Shown here piece after piece: positions 51,442-62,800 of a DNA stretch of 64,000 bases. A program made the translations under genes and the position numbers. Below the pieces are notes generated by a model, which was given only the letters and a program-made list of their open reading frames with translations, was not told the DNA's origin and did not search any database. Numbering within the stretch: the stretch's first letter is position 1; every line of letters begins with the position of its first letter. The DNA is from Tethya wilhelma (lineage: Eukaryota > Porifera > Demospongiae > Tethyida > Tethyidae). The stretch lies in the NCBI GenBank assembly GCA_964030475.1, contig CAXIPT010000002.1:4877087-4941086 (forward strand). Reading direction: 5' to 3'.

Positions 51442-54400
51442 TTATGTACACTGTGTACACTTCCACACAACCTCTGGTACATGACCCTGAACACATCGCT
51501 TATGGTAAGACTGATGGCATGAACTACAAGAAACTGTTTCTAATCTTGTTTCTACTGGTAGGTGGCAATTGAGACAGAGATCTACTTTGCATGTGTGAAC
51601 AATCTGACTTTTGGCAGAAACAGAGTTGCTAATAGGGAATCTAGACAATCTACACCGTTTTAGACAATCTGCTAGATGCTGTCTAATTAGAGATCTGTTG
51701 TAAATCACTCTACATGGATTTTCCCCAGAACAAAGATCAAAGGCATAAGCTATGGAGTAAACACCACAGTCAGAGAGATTACTTTGCATGGAAGCCCTCA
51801 TTATATCAATCTGTAACTGAGGAGTAGATGAGTGTACAATAGTAGCAATAATGCGACAGGTATGCTTGGAAGGCTTGCATCGTAGGCTGTCAAATATCAT
51901 GACATTCCCTGAGGGACACCCAATATTAGAAACAGTGATCCAATGACTACTACCAACATTGAGAATTTGTACAAACTCACTTTGAGCTATTTTGAACGCC
52001 ATTGTTTCAGCTAGGGTTGGTGGTTGTAAGCCATCAACGTGAGGAAAATCTTGCAATAAAAGTAGTTGAGCGGATGTAATTATTTGATCTGTAAGCCAGC
52101 CATTCCTGTTCATGATTAGGTCTCTATCATTTGTGCTAAGTTTGTAAACATCATTTTCAACCCAAAAACTATGTATGGTTTCACTTGCTTCAGTATTGTC
52201 ATCATCGACCGTGATTACAGGTGAATCAGATATTGGAACTGATTTACAATTGCACTTCACCAAACTGGCACGAGCTTCCTTCTGAGTTATCTGTGGCAGC
52301 TTAGCCAAATTCTTCACCAACACACGACTCTCACTTGAATGAGGAGAAAGTTCAGATAGCAAAAAGCATTTCCTGAGAATGCCTGCTACACAAGAAACTT
52401 TGTATCGGTCACCCACAATCTGAACCACCTGACATGGCAGATGTTCTCCTGCTTTACCAATTGAATGGATAACTACACTATCACCTAGACGATATCGAAT
52501 ATCACTATTTTCATCAACATTCTTAGCCTTTTGTGAAGGGTTAAGCGGACAACTACGCTTATGTGCTCTCCCACTACTACCACAAGTACACTGTATATCA
52601 GATGAGCTGCTAGTAATGGAAAGCTTGAGTTTCTTTGGTTTAGGCTCAGATGAGCTGCAAGTAGGAACTAAAAACTTGCCATCAGAAGAAGGCTTTTTGG
52701 GATCATATGAGCTGCTAGAGGTGGAAGACATGGGTTTAGGCTCAGTTAAGGGGCAAGTAGGGACTAAAAACTTGCAATCAGAAGAAGGCTTTTGGAGCTC
52801 AGATGAGCTGCTAGAGGTGGCAGACTCGTTATTTAAATTTACAGGGTGAGAAAGCTTTTGTTTTTTTGACTTAGGCTCTGTTACAGCTTGAAGATCAATG
52901 TCAGGTTTGCTGGAGCTAGCCATAGTTATCTTGTAGTTGGCACAATTCTTGCTTTTGTTAGTGAGATGGCCAACCTGCCCACATGATCTACACTTTTTTA
53001 CAGTTTCAGAAGCAGAAAACCTTGTGCTATCGGTAAAAACCACAGAAGAAGGCTTTTGGAGCTCAGAATTGCTGCTAGAAGTGGCAGACTCATTATTTAA
53101 ATTTATAGGGTGAGAAAGCTTTTGTTTTTTTGGCTTAGGCTCTGTTTTAGCTTGAAGATCAATGTCAGGTTTGCTGGAGCTAGCCATAGTTATCTTGTAG
53201 TTGGCACAATTCTTGCTTTTGTTAGTGAGATGGCCAACCTGCCCACATGATCTACACTTTTTTACAGACCTTGTGCTATCTGTAGAAACCACAGAAGAAG
53301 GCTTTTGGAGCTCAGAATTGCTGCTAGAAGTGGCAGACTCATTAGTTAAATTTATAGGGTGAGAAAGTTTTTGTTTTTTTGGCTTAGGCTCTGTTTTAGC
53401 TTGAAGATCAATGTCAGGTTTGCTGGAGCTAGCTACAGGTTCAGAAGTAGAAAACCTTGTGCTATTGGCATTAGCCACAGAAAGGGACTGTAGACAGTGT
53501 CTAGGATTCATTGGGCAAGATCTAGAATGGCTTCTGAAGCCAAGACTATGGCAAGTACACTTCATATCATCCAAGTCATCACTGGAATCATTGTAATCAG
53601 ATGAAGAAGATGAGGCGTTGCCTGAAGAGGAGCTTTCATCTTCCGAGCTAGAGCTACTTTGGCTACCATCATCAATACCAGGTTTAGGCAAAGCCACTTT
53701 GTAATTGAGACAGGCTTTACTTCTGTTTGTGACATGACCTACTAGTCCACACGATCTGCACTTCTTTTTTTGTGGAGCCTTTGAATCATCACCGGACTCC
53801 TCTGATCCATAGCCATCACCTCCATGATGGCTTGTATAAACTTTTCGGGCTTCACCATCAAGTTTGCTTTTCTTTTTAAAGCCTATTCTCTTTTTTTTTG
53901 ATTCTTCTGTTTTTTCTTTATCTAGTTTTTTCTTTCGTTCTTCATTTTCTGCAGCTAATATTTCAGAAAGTCCATCGGGTATCTCCAACTGCAAACGACC
54001 ATACAAGTCTAGTAACCAGTGGTACTCTTTTCCACGTGTTTTAAACATGTACGTCATGTTTGACTGCAACAAAGCCAAATTTGTCGAAACATGGTAATGC
54101 AGCCGGTGGAGGTTTAACATCTTGGAACGAAACCTGATGAACACATTATGCGAAGCCTCTGGAAAGTTAGAGTGACCACGCTTCAATACAGGATGAATGT
54201 AAACATTAGCTTGATCAGCTCTTTCTCTCAGCTCTATTTCATATAGCAGTGCATGCAACTCACACTTCAAAATATTTCTTGTCTGATATGGCTTGCCAGC
54301 ACAGACTAATTCATTATTATTCTTACAATTCCCACAAGAGCAAACTAGCTGTGGATGAAAACCACACTCAAACCGCTTCTGGACCAACTTTCCATCACAT

Positions 54401-56169
54401 TCAACAGTTTCGCTCCAACTATGAATGTTACGAGCGTGTCTAACTAAGGCCAAAAGTTTGCTTTTCAGTTCATCAGCAGAATTGGACTGAGAAAGAGCCA
54501 TGGAAAAATTAGTGTGTGCCTGACTAATGAAAGCCTTACTTAAACACCCACATCCTTTCTTGTGTCTCTTTGGGCAGCAACATTTGGCAGTTTCAATATC
54601 TGGAACAGACGACTTGTGCTTTTTAATAAACTCCTCTTCTACAAGCTTTTTTTTGGCAAAGGTTTCTAGCCTCTTTTTATGAGCACGCCCCGCGTGTCCC
54701 CCGCATACCATAACAGTACAAGCGGGATAAATTTCTTCCACTCGATTAGATGAAGATGAATCGCCATCTTGCCAGTGGATTTCGACATTTAAACCCTCGT
54801 CACGTGCTTGTTCAAAGGTTTCCTTGGCAGAAACCCCCTCCATGCTTTTGGATGTTCCTTTGTAGTTGGGCTCTTTTATAATATTATCATTTCCTTTCAT
54901 GCACTTATGACAATAGTACAAAAGGGCACCTGTGTAATAATTACGAATAGAAAACGTAAAATTTTTCGAGTGGTGGCCACGAGTCATCCAGCAACCATCA
55001 GCTGTGGTTACGGCTCGCTCCCATGAGCCTAGTTCGGAGGGATCCATACTTTTCATGGCATCCTTTGCATGTTGGCACATGTTGTCGAGTATGCCCTTGA
55101 CAACAGGATACAACAAAGAAAGAGCATCTGTAAACTTGGATCTAGATGCTATTTTCATGCCAAGACCTATCTTGAAGACTCGTTTGTATGTAGAATACAT
55201 GCCTCCTGCTGTAATGAAAGCAATTTGTGAAGCCAAGCCAATAGCTGTTTGCTTTTCGCTGTACTTGGTATAGCTATTTAGCCAGTTTGGACCAGACTTG
55301 CACGTGTCACAAAGAAAACACATTCTAATAGCACCTTCTTTGCTCTCACATTGTACAGCTACTAATCGCCCCCTACAACCTGAAGTTCTACAACAAAAAT
55401 TCTTGTTAATTTCATTTACAAAGCTCAAAATGTTTTGTACATTTATCAGACATAGCTTATTAGGAACTGGAACACTTACAAGTTTGTCATGCGGAACATA
55501 GTTTGAATCATCGGGAAACGACGTTTCAATAAATGTCGACTCATCGCAAGGGGTTTCAAATGAAGTATAGGAAGATTCTCTAACAGGTGTACTTGTTAGA
55601 GGTCTCCTATCCCCATCCTTGCATACTAAATCAAGATCAGAATACTCTTGATTTAGTTTGACTACCTCAGGCAAATCAAGATTCAGTTTTGAATCATTTG
55701 ACTTTGACTCCCCAACATGCATGTCCCCACCCACTAGGCTGGGCTCCTCTCCACCCACTAGGCCGGGCTCTTCCCCACCCACTAGGCTGGGCTCCTCTCC
55801 ACCCACTAGGCTGGGCTCCTCTCCACCCACTAGGCTGGGCTCTTCCCCACCCATTAGCTCCAGCTGTTCTTCCATATCTTCATCCCCACTATCTCCTCTA
55901 GTAAAAAGGCTTGACTGCTGGTACTCTCCATAAGGCTCCCCAGTAGGCATGTGTTCTTCCCCCCCATCCCCACTACCAACCAGTACCCTAGAAAAGCTTG
56001 GCTGCTGCTCCCCACCTACCATCACCCCGTCACCCCGTCCACCCTGACTGTCATTTATACACTCCCGGGACTCACCACTACCATATTGTTTTCTTGCAAT
56101 TGTCGAAAGAAACACTCGACGCCTTGAAGCGTACTTCTTCCGTAGTACACTGACTTTCTTAGCCTCCAT
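51442..56169 (-). CDS. Intronless Mutator-like transposase with zinc knuckles, Ulp1 protease and PHD-like finger
   Basis: An uninterrupted 1575-residue frame. Residues 107-148 are GGEEPSLV repeats. About 258-290 is a Cys-rich zinc site. About 300-700 resembles the Mutator-like domain of metazoan transposases: D391 in TTADGCW, D468 in HWQDGD and E671 in SNFPEASHN are my candidate DDE residues. Also present are GHAGRAHKKR and CCCPKRHKKGCGC. Three C-x2-C-x4-H-x7-C knuckles (CRSCGLVGHV, and CRSCGQVGHL twice) follow in a tandemly repeated Ser-rich region, with two CTC-x10-CPxNP motifs. Next is an SH3-like patch (YRLGDSVVIHS). A C48/Ulp1-type fold has His in SSHWITVSN, Asp in IFDSLRC, Gln in MRASMQSN and Cys in SDCGVYSIA. 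A final C4HC3-like finger ends WKCTQCT. Lack of introns and an intact frame suggest a recent or active transposon, or a domesticated gene. Confidence 0.8.
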   Translation of the reverse strand: MEAKKVSVLRKKYASRRRVFLSTIARKQYGSGESRECINDSQGGRGDGVMVGGEQQPSFSRVLVGSGDGGEEHMPTGEPYGEYQQSSLFTRGDSGDEDMEEQLELMGGEEPSLVGGEEPSLVGGEEPSLVGGEEPGLVGGEEPSLVGGDMHVGESKSNDSKLNLDLPEVVKLNQEYSDLDLVCKDGDRRPLTSTPVRESSYTSFETPCDESTFIETSFPDDSNYVPHDKLVSVPVPNKLCLINVQNILSFVNEINKNFCCRTSGCRGRLVAVQCESKEGAIRMCFLCDTCKSGPNWLNSYTKYSEKQTAIGLASQIAFITAGGMYSTYKRVFKIGLGMKIASRSKFTDALSLLYPVVKGILDNMCQHAKDAMKSMDPSELGSWERAVTTADGCWMTRGHHSKNFTFSIRNYYTGALLYYCHKCMKGNDNIIKEPNYKGTSKSMEGVSAKETFEQARDEGLNVEIHWQDGDSSSSNRVEEIYPACTVMVCGGHAGRAHKKRLETFAKKKLVEEEFIKKHKSSVPDIETAKCCCPKRHKKGCGCLSKAFISQAHTNFSMALSQSNSADELKSKLLALVRHARNIHSWSETVECDGKLVQKRFECGFHPQLVCSCGNCKNNNELVCAGKPYQTRNILKCELHALLYEIELRERADQANVYIHPVLKRGHSNFPEASHNVFIRFRSKMLNLHRLHYHVSTNLALLQSNMTYMFKTRGKEYHWLLDLYGRLQLEIPDGLSEILAAENEERKKKLDKEKTEESKKKRIGFKKKSKLDGEARKVYTSHHGGDGYGSEESGDDSKAPQKKKCRSCGLVGHVTNRSKACLNYKVALPKPGIDDGSQSSSSSEDESSSSGNASSSSSDYNDSSDDLDDMKCTCHSLGFRSHSRSCPMNPRHCLQSLSVANANSTRFSTSEPVASSSKPDIDLQAKTEPKPKKQKLSHPINLTNESATSSSNSELQKPSSVVSTDSTRSVKKCRSCGQVGHLTNKSKNCANYKITMASSSKPDIDLQAKTEPKPKKQKLSHPINLNNESATSSSNSELQKPSSVVFTDSTRFSASETVKKCRSCGQVGHLTNKSKNCANYKITMASSSKPDIDLQAVTEPKSKKQKLSHPVNLNNESATSSSSSELQKPSSDCKFLVPTCPLTEPKPMSSTSSSSYDPKKPSSDGKFLVPTCSSSEPKPKKLKLSITSSSSDIQCTCGSSGRAHKRSCPLNPSQKAKNVDENSDIRYRLGDSVVIHSIGKAGEHLPCQVVQIVGDRYKVSCVAGILRKCFLLSELSPHSSESRVLVKNLAKLPQITQKEARASLVKCNCKSVPISDSPVITVDDDNTEASETIHSFWVENDVYKLSTNDRDLIMNRNGWLTDQIITSAQLLLLQDFPHVDGLQPPTLAETMAFKIAQSEFVQILNVGSSHWITVSNIGCPSGNVMIFDSLRCKPSKHTCRIIATIVHSSTPQLQIDIMRASMQSNLSDCGVYSIAYAFDLCSGENPCRVIYNRSLIRQHLADCLKRCRLSRFPISNSVSAKSQIVHTCKVDLCLNCHLPVETRLETVSCSSCHQSYHKRCVQGHVPEVVWKCTQCT
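52850..53450 (-). repeat. Tandem ~255-bp coding repeat (zinc-knuckle unit)
   Basis: Nearly identical units, each encoding SSKPDIDLQAKTEPKPKKQK-type sequence plus a CRSCGQVGHLTNKSKNC knuckle, start near 52850 and 53105. A partial unit lies near 53360. Confidence 0.85.
55726..55851 (-). repeat. Coding minisatellite, GGEEPSLV units
   Basis: Five units of a 24-bp repeat (CCCACTAGGCTGGGCTCCTC on the plus strand) stay in frame near the N-terminus of the transposase-like protein. Confidence 0.9.
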
Positions 56170-56878
56170 CAGAGCATAGATAATACATACGGCTTTTTAT
56201 CTATGATCAGAGAAACACTGAACTTGGCCTATTAAACTTTTTGACAATCACGTGCACAATAGTTACGCCCGAATAGGCCCTGCCCATATGGACATGCGGA
56301 TCCACCCACCTTTGTAATGCGCATGCTCGAGCAAGCAACCACGTGAGTGCGGAAGAGCGAGAAGCTAGCACTTTTTTTGACAAAATTCTGCCTCAACAAC
56401 GAGCGCAAGTGCACTTAATTTCATGCGAGAAGAAACTACCAGTAAAATGCTATAGATCTACGTTTAAATATAATTCCAATTAACTAAATTATATTTTGGC
56501 TAGAGCGCGTGCGAGCGTTTACCCCCTCAGCTATGTCGTATTACAAATATTTAAACGTGAAGCCTTTTTACCCTGCAAAACATTGCGAAACGTGCAAATA
56601 ATATAACTATACAGTCGTTGGCTGAGGCAGAATTTTTGTGACGACCTTTACCGAGTTCACTCCTGAAAAGGCTCCTACAGTGAACAAAAACAGCACAGTT
56701 GACTTTATGAAGGTGAGAGGATCAGTTTCATATATATTTTTTTGAATTTTAAAAATACGCCGCCCACGCAATTTACACTAACCTTAATTTGATAGTGTGT
56801 GGAATCAATAGTGATACAGTATTATTGTATTAAATTATAATAGTTCAAGAAGACAACCAGTTCAGAAATACCCAAGTG
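56170..56878. other. Divergent promoter region
   Basis: Separates the minus-strand transposase-like gene from the plus-strand ROCO gene. It contains an inverted pair built on TGAGGCAGAATTTT (about 56379 and 56623). I see no gene. Confidence 0.6.
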
Positions 56879-59800
56879 ATGGCCACTGTGAATGGTGAGT
56901 AGCTACTAATTTAGATTGCATGGAGGTATATAGTAGCCTCGTTCCCAGGCTCCTCCTTCGCGAATATTTTCTTCGAAAATAAGGAAGGAGAGAGCCTGGT
57001 ACCAGTAGTCACGTGAGTGACGTACAGGGTAGACGTCTGGTAGACGTGAGTCTACTCAGCATTACGCGCTTTATCTAAAATGCGTCACGCACGTGTTCCA
57101 GTCAGTTGATGTTAGCAAAAATTTCTGCGTGTCTACGAGCTCTGAGAGAGCTAGACGTAGAAGGCGATGGGAATAGACAAGAAAAAAGCAGCTAGTAGCC
57201 TCCAAAGATAGTCCAAGAAGCAACAGATAAATGGCAGTCTCTCTGAATCAGCATTTTTGGTTCTGTGTCCAGTCTCGATCTTTCAGTCTGACCAAACCAA
57301 GGTACAAAACAAAAGTGACGATCACAAACGCTGTTTGGGAAGTACATCCTCTTGGCACACAAGAAATGACTTTGAACAAGCAAATGGTAGTTTTTTTCAA
57401 GCATTTTTTTGTTCTGTTCTGTTCGCGGTCGCTCCCAGGAAACTTTCTTTTGCTAACTAACTTGAAATACGTAAAACAGTACGTCACTCACGTGACTACT
57501 GGTACCAGGCCGGCTCTCTCCAGAGGAGGTGCGACAACCGTACCTCATTGCTGAGCTGGCATTTTTCCGCACGTGATATCAATTCAGTTTAACAGTGCAA
57601 AGATTTTGGGGATTGCAGTGAAGTTCAGTAGTTAGCGTTGGTATATCATTGCTAAATTAATCGGTCAAGTGCCATGGTATGCTGCTAGCAACCATTTCTG
57701 CTCTAACTTGGGTTGGCTGCGAGAGCAAGTGTAAAACGTCACGTGCGAGGAATGCGGTTAATTGGCAATTATGCATAATGCCAGCTCAGCAATGAGGTAC
57801 GGTTGACGCACCTCCTCTGGGCTCTCTCCTTCCTTATTTTCGAAGAAAATATTCGCGAAGGAGGAGCCTGGGAACGAGGCTAGGTATATAGAAGGTCAGT
57901 TGTGTTTATCCAGCACAGGAATCATTATAATGCGAACTATTATTAGATTATGATGATGAGAAGAAAAAGCTACTGAAAAGCAACCTGGCTAACTTAAAAC
58001 TTTCATTTGGTAGCCTCAAAGCAAAAGTGTTACAAATATTGATGGAAAAAGAAACCGAGAAGAAAATTGATATAAATCTGTTCATTCAGTTTGTAATAGA
58101 GCTGATCCCTTCGGAAAGCATACAAAATGCCCAAGAAATTGCCGATATTTTTAAAGCAATCTCTGAGAATCATTCATGGAACTATCGTGACTACGAAAAT
58201 CTTAAATGGATAGCAGTAGAGTTTGCCAAAGAAGAGACTGAACACTTGATTCATAGCTACAAGAGAAAATTAGCCAGTTTTTTTGCAACGACAAAACTAG
58301 CTGACTACATTAATTTATGTCAAGATGAAGATGACATAGCTGACCCTGATGATCCATTGTCTATAATGTATAACAGAGAGCACTATCGACTGCTGACTGT
58401 GAAACTTGGTAGGCAGGTTACCGAAACTCTTGAGTACATCTCTGAACTGTGGACAGATGTTGAATCTTTTTTTAACCTTCCATCACTCGTGTTTTTTTTG
58501 GATCATGTGATCAAAGACTCACTGACCATCACTTGGTTCATCCCTCAGCTTTTTGTTGAGCAGATTCAAGCAAAATGCACAGGAAGTGATGCTGAAGAAT
58601 TTTTCAAAGAACACCAGATCATTGAGCTCAAGATAGATGATGACACGTATTATGATCAGAGGAAAGCCACCATGATTCCTACGGTATTATATACATTGCA
58701 TTTCACTCAGATATGTATATTATTGTCATTGATGATTTTTTAGGTTGTTGAACCAAGGAAATGCAAAACAAAAGGTGGAATTCAGCTGGAGTCGATCAGT
58801 GAAAATCTATCAGCTCCTTATGAAGGTGCATGACCAATATAGTGATGAACCTACACATGCACAGAATGCAAATATATAATTATACAAAGCATGTCTACAT
58901 TTTTTTCCGTGCAAAGATGACTATAACTTTGAAGAAATGGAAGTTTTTGTTTCCAAGGATCCAATGTCACAAATACCCTCAGGTTGGGATCAGCAAACTC
59001 AGGATGATTTAGCATCACTGACACCGACAGTAGTGTCAGATGAAGGTGATCTGTTTTTTTACTTGAATCTATGTATTAAGAAATCATGACATAATGTGTT
59101 CTATCAATGACATCTTTTCCATAGGATATGCTAGCAGTTTTATTTCAAAATCAACAGAATCTAGTGCAGGTATAGCGAACATGTTTGCTATAAGAAATTA
59201 ACCCTAGCAATGACATTATTTATTTTCATCTAACGTACATGACACATGATAGCTATTATTGCACTTATATATTTATGATGACATTGTGCTTCATGTATAG
59301 GATATGCTAGCAGTTTAATTTCAAGATTAACTGTAAGTTAATTTTTTATCTTCATTAATTTAATTTACAGTTTTGGCATAATATTATTGTGCAATATACC
59401 ACACTATCATGCAATGTTCATTATTTCCCTATCATGATGTGCACGCTAATCTACACTACCAGGTTGATACAAGGGCTCAACAACAGAAGTTCTTGGACAT
59501 CATATTGAAAGCTGTCATTGGTGGACACAAAGAACCAATTGAAAGAGCTCTTCATGAATTAAATGAGCTTTGTGGGATTCAACAACGTGCAGTTGGGATT
59601 CAACTGCTGGATTTTATGCCAAAAAAGAATTCTTCTATAAGCAAATATGTAAAGTCACATGTAGTAAACAACTGCATGCACATGTAGTCTACAACAAAAA
59701 TACTGTGTGTAATTATTGACAATGTGTACATATATAGGTCCCAGTGGAGTATAGCTGGCACAGTCCTCTTATGATTGCTTGTGAGAATGAGAGAGAAGAC

Positions 59801-62800
59801 CTTGTGGAACTACTTCTGAACAATGGAGCATCAGCAGCTTTCAGAAACAAGGTCAACCATGTGCATCAGCATACATGTGCATGCACCTTTATAGAGCTGT
59901 TAGTACGCATATTGTAGATAACATGTACTATTGTCCTATGGTTTTTCAGGATAAACTCAATGCCCTCCATGTTGCTTGCAAGAGAGGAAACAAGGTCATC
60001 ATTGATCTTTTACTAGACTCTGCCATTAGAGAGAAACGATTTGCCAAAGGCAGCAAACCCATTAATGATCATCAGTGGATAATCAATGCAAGAAATATGC
60101 AGGTATATATATATATATGGTTATAATGCATGCACATGGAGTGGCAGTAAATGTCCAGTGCCTGCATGAGCTAGGGCAAGGATGTTTATGTGAGCATGTA
60201 TAAACAGTTAACAGTTTATGATCATAATAATAAGTGGCCATATAATCATGCATGCATATAGCTTTGCATGAAACGATTAAGCAAACTTTAACGTGCAGGG
60301 TTGGACTCCACTGATGTTTGCCATAAATGGAGGTCACATCGATGCCATTAAGCGACTGATTAAGACTGGCCAAGTGGATTATCATGCCAAGACCAGGGTA
60401 TAAAATATTATACTAGGTAGAACTTTATAGACTTAAAGAACTGTAACTAATAATACATTGCATTTATGATACTCATACTAACAGAAACAATGGAACATCT
60501 TGCATATTGCAAGCAGACAGACTAACCTTGAGAGTGTGAAAATTGTCTTCTCTCTCTTTGAGAACAACCCTGATCTAGCTAAAGAGTTGATCCTATCCAG
60601 AGACAAGGTGATGCATGCATGCATGTGACTGGTGCATGTATTTTCTCATTTCACATGGATTGTCACATTAATGTAGGGTGAGCGGAATATACTTCATCAT
60701 GCTTCTGCTAACACAAAGAACCAGGAGGTACTCAAGTGGCTACTGAGTAATATCAATGAAGAAAACCTCGGTATACTTATCAATCAACAAATCAAGGCAA
60801 GTTTGTAGCCAAATAATTCGTGTCTAATGTCCAACTCTATAAGCATAATTATTTATTATATATAGTCTTTATATCTATATAGGCTGGTTACACCCCTATT
60901 TTGACTGCCTGTGAATATCAGAACACAGAAGCTGTGAAGTTGCTCATTGCTTATGGAGCAGATGTGACATTGTGTGCATGGGACAGAGATACACAAGGCA
61001 AAAAGAGTGGCCTCCATATTGCTGCTATCCATGATGCCAGAGAAATTGCTGAACTACTTTTGGAGAATGAGTGTCCAATAGATGCTCAAGATTCAGAAGT
61101 ATGTATATCCATATAATTCTACGTATATCATATGTATAATGTAAATCCAGAAATTTGCGCGTGTTAAAATATTCACGTTCCACGTCATCTATTTTTCGCG
61201 GTGTAGTGAAAGAAATATACGTAGGAACAGGTCGTTGGTACTATTTACTTAATTTTCGTGTTTTCATTTTTTTGCGGTAACCTCAAACCGTGAAATATAA
61301 ACAACAACGAAATTTTCTGCACTTACGGTATAAGGATTTTTGTTGAATAATGTACATTTGTCTGTATGCATGTATTTCAGGGTAATTCAGCTCTCCATGT
61401 TGCCTACAAAAAGTCCAGCTTTGAAGTTATAGCTGTTTTGAGACAAAGAGATGATGGGAAACTGGAAGCACTCACCAACAAGGTTTGTGTATACATCAAT
61501 TCATATACAATATAACATGCGTTTCTTGAACTGCAAAATTAATGGTGGTGATATGCATAAATTAAATTTTCTCGTCCACCACACAATATGCCATGCATGT
61601 TATATTATTGTGAAGTTTTCAGTTTGTAAACCAGGCTCACCAGCATGCAGGCATGTACAATGGGAGGAAGGCTTATATATATATAACTAAAATATTAGTA
61701 TTTTCTTGTTTTATCATAGGCTGGGAAACTTGCAAGTGCAATCACTCATGACAGTAAGTCCAAGCATGTGACTATCACTAAAATAGTTTGAGATGCTGCA
61801 AAATTAAGATCTAAATTGCTTTGAACTTCATCTATTTCAATTTAGTAATCCCTCCAGAGATTAAAAAGCAAGGCAAAAAAGCTATCAAATTGTTTAACAA
61901 AGCTTTGAAGGTGGGTAAGACGAAAATCTTCCGATGCAACTTGATGATCCTAGGACAAGAAGGTGTTGGAAAGACAAGTGTCTATCGCCTTCTTGTTGGG
62001 TTGAGATTCAAAACAGATCTAGACCCCACTAGGGGGATTGACAACAATGATGTGGACACATTTGACAAGCGCTATGTGGACACAAAACAGTGGAATGAAA
62101 GACCAGAGAAGATGCTGCAAAGTAAGGAACTATTTGCTCAAGCAGTAGCAGGTGACAAACTTCCACAAAAGAAAAATCCAAGAGAAATTTTGCCAGTAAA
62201 TGAAGATCAGCTTTTGAAGGAGATCCAAACTGTGGAGGCAGAGATTGAACACAAGATAGAAGAAGCTTCTCGACAAGCAATTGAAGAACTGAATGATGAT
62301 CTTCAATTAGTATCGGAGCCTCACACACATCAAGATGAACAATCTATAGCTGCTGTTCCAATTAGTGTGAATGAAACTTTACAAGAATTACCGCCAAACC
62401 TCACTTCAAATGAAGAATACATAACCAGGCCAAATCAGCCTTCAGAAAGAGTACCACTGCAAGAAATTAAGTTCAGTTCTACAAAAACACCAGGTCCCGT
62501 AATTGAAAAACATGACTCCATAATTCTCAGCACTCTTGACTTTGTTGATCAACCCGAATACCGTCTCATGCATCACTGCTTCATCACAAGACGATCAATG
62601 TACCTGGTCGTCTTCAACCTACAAGATATGGTGAAAGATGGTGGGCTCACTCAAATTTCACTGGAAGAGATTCGCTATTGGATTCACTCAGTCCATGCCC
62701 ACATCTACCCTCCTGATGAAGATGAACGAGGCAGAGATGAGAAAATGAGACGAGTCTGTTTAGTAGGCACTCATCGAGCACCAAAGGATCCACAACAAGG

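Noticed and set aside
51013..56450. Terminal inverted repeats flanking the 4.7-kb transposase frame
   Set aside because: I looked for matching ends, including the family E terminus at 51013, but found no partner near 56170-56450. The element boundaries remain unknown.
57192..57554. Open frames on both strands inside the ROCO first intron
   Set aside because: They lie in the interior of the non-autonomous family E element and match no transposase pattern.
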